Source: Mauremys mutica
Taxonomy: Eukaryota > Chordata > Testudines > Geoemydidae
Length of the DNA stretch: 64,000 nt
Direction of reading: 5' to 3'
Assembly: GCF_020497125.1 (NCBI RefSeq)
Contig: NC_059077.1
Coordinates: forward strand, 26,301,340 to 26,365,339
The notes under the pieces are model-generated. The model made no database searches. It worked only from the letters and a program-made list of their open reading frames with translations, and was not told where the DNA came from. Positions 61,381-64,000 of the stretch are shown here, piece by piece (position 1 is the stretch's first letter; every line of letters begins with the position of its first letter). Position numbers and translations under genes: made by a program.

Positions 61381-64000
61381 AACATGCTGTCCCTAGTGTT
61401 ATACAGTATATTTCATATATAAATTTTGTACATCTTTTGTAGGTTTCTATGTATGCAATAAATTGGATTGTTTATTAAAAACTGTTTTAAAAGTATAAAG
61501 TGTGTAGAAATGTAAGCCCCAGTTCTGCAAGGTGCTTCAGCAAATGTCAAACTTTAAGTGTAGTCACATTAACTTGAATTGGGGCCAAAATGTCTTATTT
61601 AATATAATAAACAGTAAGAAAATTTTTTATTCATTACAGTGTAAACATGTATGCATTGTCTATATGAATAAGTTGAATATCTTCTAGTTACAGGCTCTGT
61701 ATTGGGGTTGTGCAGTCCTTTGGGGCTTGAGATAATATTAGCCACTGTATGCTAAATTTTCACAATTTTGTGTGTGTTTGTATGCACAGAGTGCAGGCCC
61801 AACATTTGTGAACACAGAATTAGAGGCATGTTTGAAGCCGGCTGAAAATTAGGTCATTACAGTACAGTACAGATATTGGTATCATTGTACTAATAACCAA
61901 AGTCTTGCTTAAGAAAAGTTTTGTGTCTGTGGTATTTTTCCATTGCTGGAGAAAGAAGAAGAAATATTGCTGTCATAGGCATAGGGTCTGATGTGAGGTT
62001 TTGGGTTTCACATCACAGGCTATTGCTATAACTGGTTACAAAATAGATTTTCAGCAAAAGATGTACTTAGAATTTAAAAACTGAGCACATTCAATGATCT
62101 CACGCTCTATCAACTGGCTTAAAATTGTGTTAATATTAATGGCGTTCATATTACTTTCTTGTGGAAGGGCACCAATAATGCAGTAGTTTATGACACTGGT
62201 GGCAGATTTAGATTTTGAACAGAACGTAGGGAGCTGTGTGATGAGCATTATTTCCCATGGGCCCAGGCCAAAAGATCCCAGGAAATAATAAGTACAGTTT
62301 TAAAACTGAAAGAAAAAAGATGCCTTTTGGTAAGCCCTTGCTTTTACTGTAGTTTTCTCTCTAATACAGTGTCCTTTTATCTCCCTTTTGTGAATCCTTA
62401 CTGACCTTTCAGAATTAAATCATGTGGTTCTTATAATTTCATTGTTATTTCCCCTTTTTGACTAGTGTTTTCAATACTGTCCCTAATGTAAATGTAATCC
62501 AGTCCCAACCCCACCAGCTGTGCTGATCTACTCAAAGCCAGCACAGGCGCCTGTTGTTAGTATACATATGGGCTGATTCAGCAAAACTCATGCTAAACTC
62601 CATCATACAAGTCCAACCCCACTCAGCAAAATACTTAAGGATGGGCTTAACTTTAATTTGCTATAACATTCATAGAAAACAAACACCAAAGAGGCACTAA
62701 CACAACTGAAACAAACACAGGTGAAGTGAATTCATTTCACAATTCAAATAGGTACTTGTAGTATTTTTATTTTATAATATATGTTCAGCTCTGCTGAACA
62801 GCACTCTCTGCTATATTTACACTATTTATATTGGGTCTAATCCTGAAGTCCTAACTCAGGAAAAATTCAAATTGATTTAATGTAAGTTTCTGTAACCGGG
62901 ACTGCAGGACTGAGCCCTAAAACCTACACATAAATTGTAACTTCATATCTCAATATTATTGTAATAATTTAGGACTCATTTTTGTAACTCATATCTTGGG
63001 CTTTGTTTCTCAATCATCAATTTGCATGGAAGAGAAGGGTGTCTCTATATTTGATAGTAAAGGAAGAACAAGAGTATGGAGATATTCCTGGGAAGATCCT
63101 CAGCTGGTATGAATTGCCAATTGACGGACTTACAATTCACACCAGTTGAGGACTTCCCTTCAGTATATTTTTATGGATAATTTTTCTCTCTCATCTTAAA
63201 AAAATATTTCCCCCCCAAAAAATATTGCAGAGCACATAGCAAAGTAAGTAATTGGTAGAGTGCATGTGTATAAATACAGATTTGCAACATTTTTGCATTG
63301 TAGCAATCTTTGTGGTATTTTTGCTTCCTCTTAAACATTTACAACAGTGGCATGCAGTATCTTACACAACCTTCTGATGGGAAATACTGGAATTTACTTT
63401 CTTCCAGTAGATATTCTTTCTGCGCAGTTGAGTCAATTTACTCGTTTTAAAAATATATCAATCTCCTGTCTGTCTTCCTAATCACCCTGTCTAATTGGGT
63501 GTTTTTATCTCAAAGCTGTAATGGTTTTGCTTACTAAGCACTATAGGACAGATCCTTAGCTGGTATAAATTGGAGTCACACTCCTGATTTCAGTGGAGTT
63601 TTGCCAGCTTACACAAGTGGAAGAGCTGACTGGCCATGAATCTTTAAACATCTAGGCAATCTCCTTGGTTAAAAAGGGAGCAGTCAGACAGAGCGGATAC
63701 ACAGGTGACCCATGAACTACATGGCAAACCTCCTGTTTACTTCAGGGGGCCAGGATTTCATCAGTAATATTAAGCAAAGACACACTCTGTCCTCTCTCAT
63801 GGAGACTTTCTTCCTTAATCTAAAATTTAAAAAAATCTCTCAGACTGAAAGCACATGGCTGCTCTCTTAATTATGTGATCTATCATCACCATGAATTGAG
63901 TTCCTACTCTGGGATGAACAAAAAGCAGAAAGGATTTGGAGAAGAGTAGTAGTTTAGTTGGTCCGCAGCATACATATTTGGCTTATGAAAGTTGCCCGGA
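61381..64000. other. FYB1 upstream intron with foldback MITEs
   Basis: Foldback MITEs are decayed at 62570-62660 and 63545-63625 and well preserved at 63085-63160. The large N-terminal FYB1 coding exon is not present here. Confidence 0.45.
63085..63160. repeat. Foldback MITE, CCTCAGCTGGTATGAATT type
   Basis: Arms ATCCTCAGCTGGTATGAATT and AATTCACACCAGTTGAGGA with a short AT-rich loop. Confidence 0.8.

Noticed and set aside
46176..64000. Search for the FYB1 N-terminal exon and neighbouring C9 exons
   Set aside because: No long minus-strand frame or recognisable peptide was found; these presumably lie beyond the window.
1..64000. tRNA and rRNA genes
   Set aside because: No cloverleaf-type A/B boxes with intact arms or rRNA core sequences were noticed by eye; a covariance search would be decisive.

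Overview
This is vertebrate nuclear DNA, most likely from a turtle (a crocodilian is the main alternative). It is AT-rich and intron-dominated, with tiny exons far apart. It is packed with CR1 LINEs, L2 relics, palindromic MITEs, GC-rich hAT MITEs with 8-bp target duplications, Penelope-like relics and retroviral LTRs, a mix I associate with chelonian genomes. I see no prokaryotic genes, rRNA, tRNA or CRISPR. Almost every long open frame is a frame shadow inside a GC-rich repeat.

The one gene I can identify securely is FYB1 (FYB/ADAP/SLAP-130), the T-cell and platelet adaptor, on the minus strand. Sixteen coding exons run from 46175 down to the stop codon at 8594. They encode about 429 residues: a proline-rich segment, tyrosine motifs, a basic/acidic helix, a first helical SH3 domain, a linker with YDDV, YDGI and YDDV motifs, a second basic helix, a second helical SH3 domain, and the C-terminal YDDI and YDND motifs. 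Splice phases agree across all fifteen junctions, so the reading frame is intact. The large N-terminal coding exon lies beyond the right edge of the window.

Left of the gene (1-8593): a decayed hAT transposon split by a second hAT element (1-1793); a CCAAT/TATA promoter followed by a signal-peptide-like leader exon with a splice donor on the plus strand (2502-2812), which I cannot assign; two further hAT MITEs; and the presumed FYB1 3' UTR. Intron by intron: a retroviral LTR with a broken gag starts 72 bp from the penultimate exon; a 1.1-kb TA-flanked transposon filled with a GC-rich satellite lies at 14.8-15.9 kb; three hAT MITEs cluster at 21.2-22.5 kb; and a young non-coding LTR element with identical LTRs lies at 24.4-26.8 kb, nested beside a hAT MITE inside a CR1 and bordered by an unexplained 47-bp duplication. 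CR1 with an inserted hAT lies at 30.7-32.0 kb.

Right of 46.2 kb is the intron toward the upstream FYB1 exon. It holds a solo LTR, CR1 and L2 relics, a minisatellite-bearing hAT element and a Penelope-like element with a GIY-YIG endonuclease relic. That Penelope element carries a hammerhead-ribozyme-like motif whose stem co-varies with a second copy at 44.1 kb. All family assignments come from reading the sequence by eye. No searches were run.
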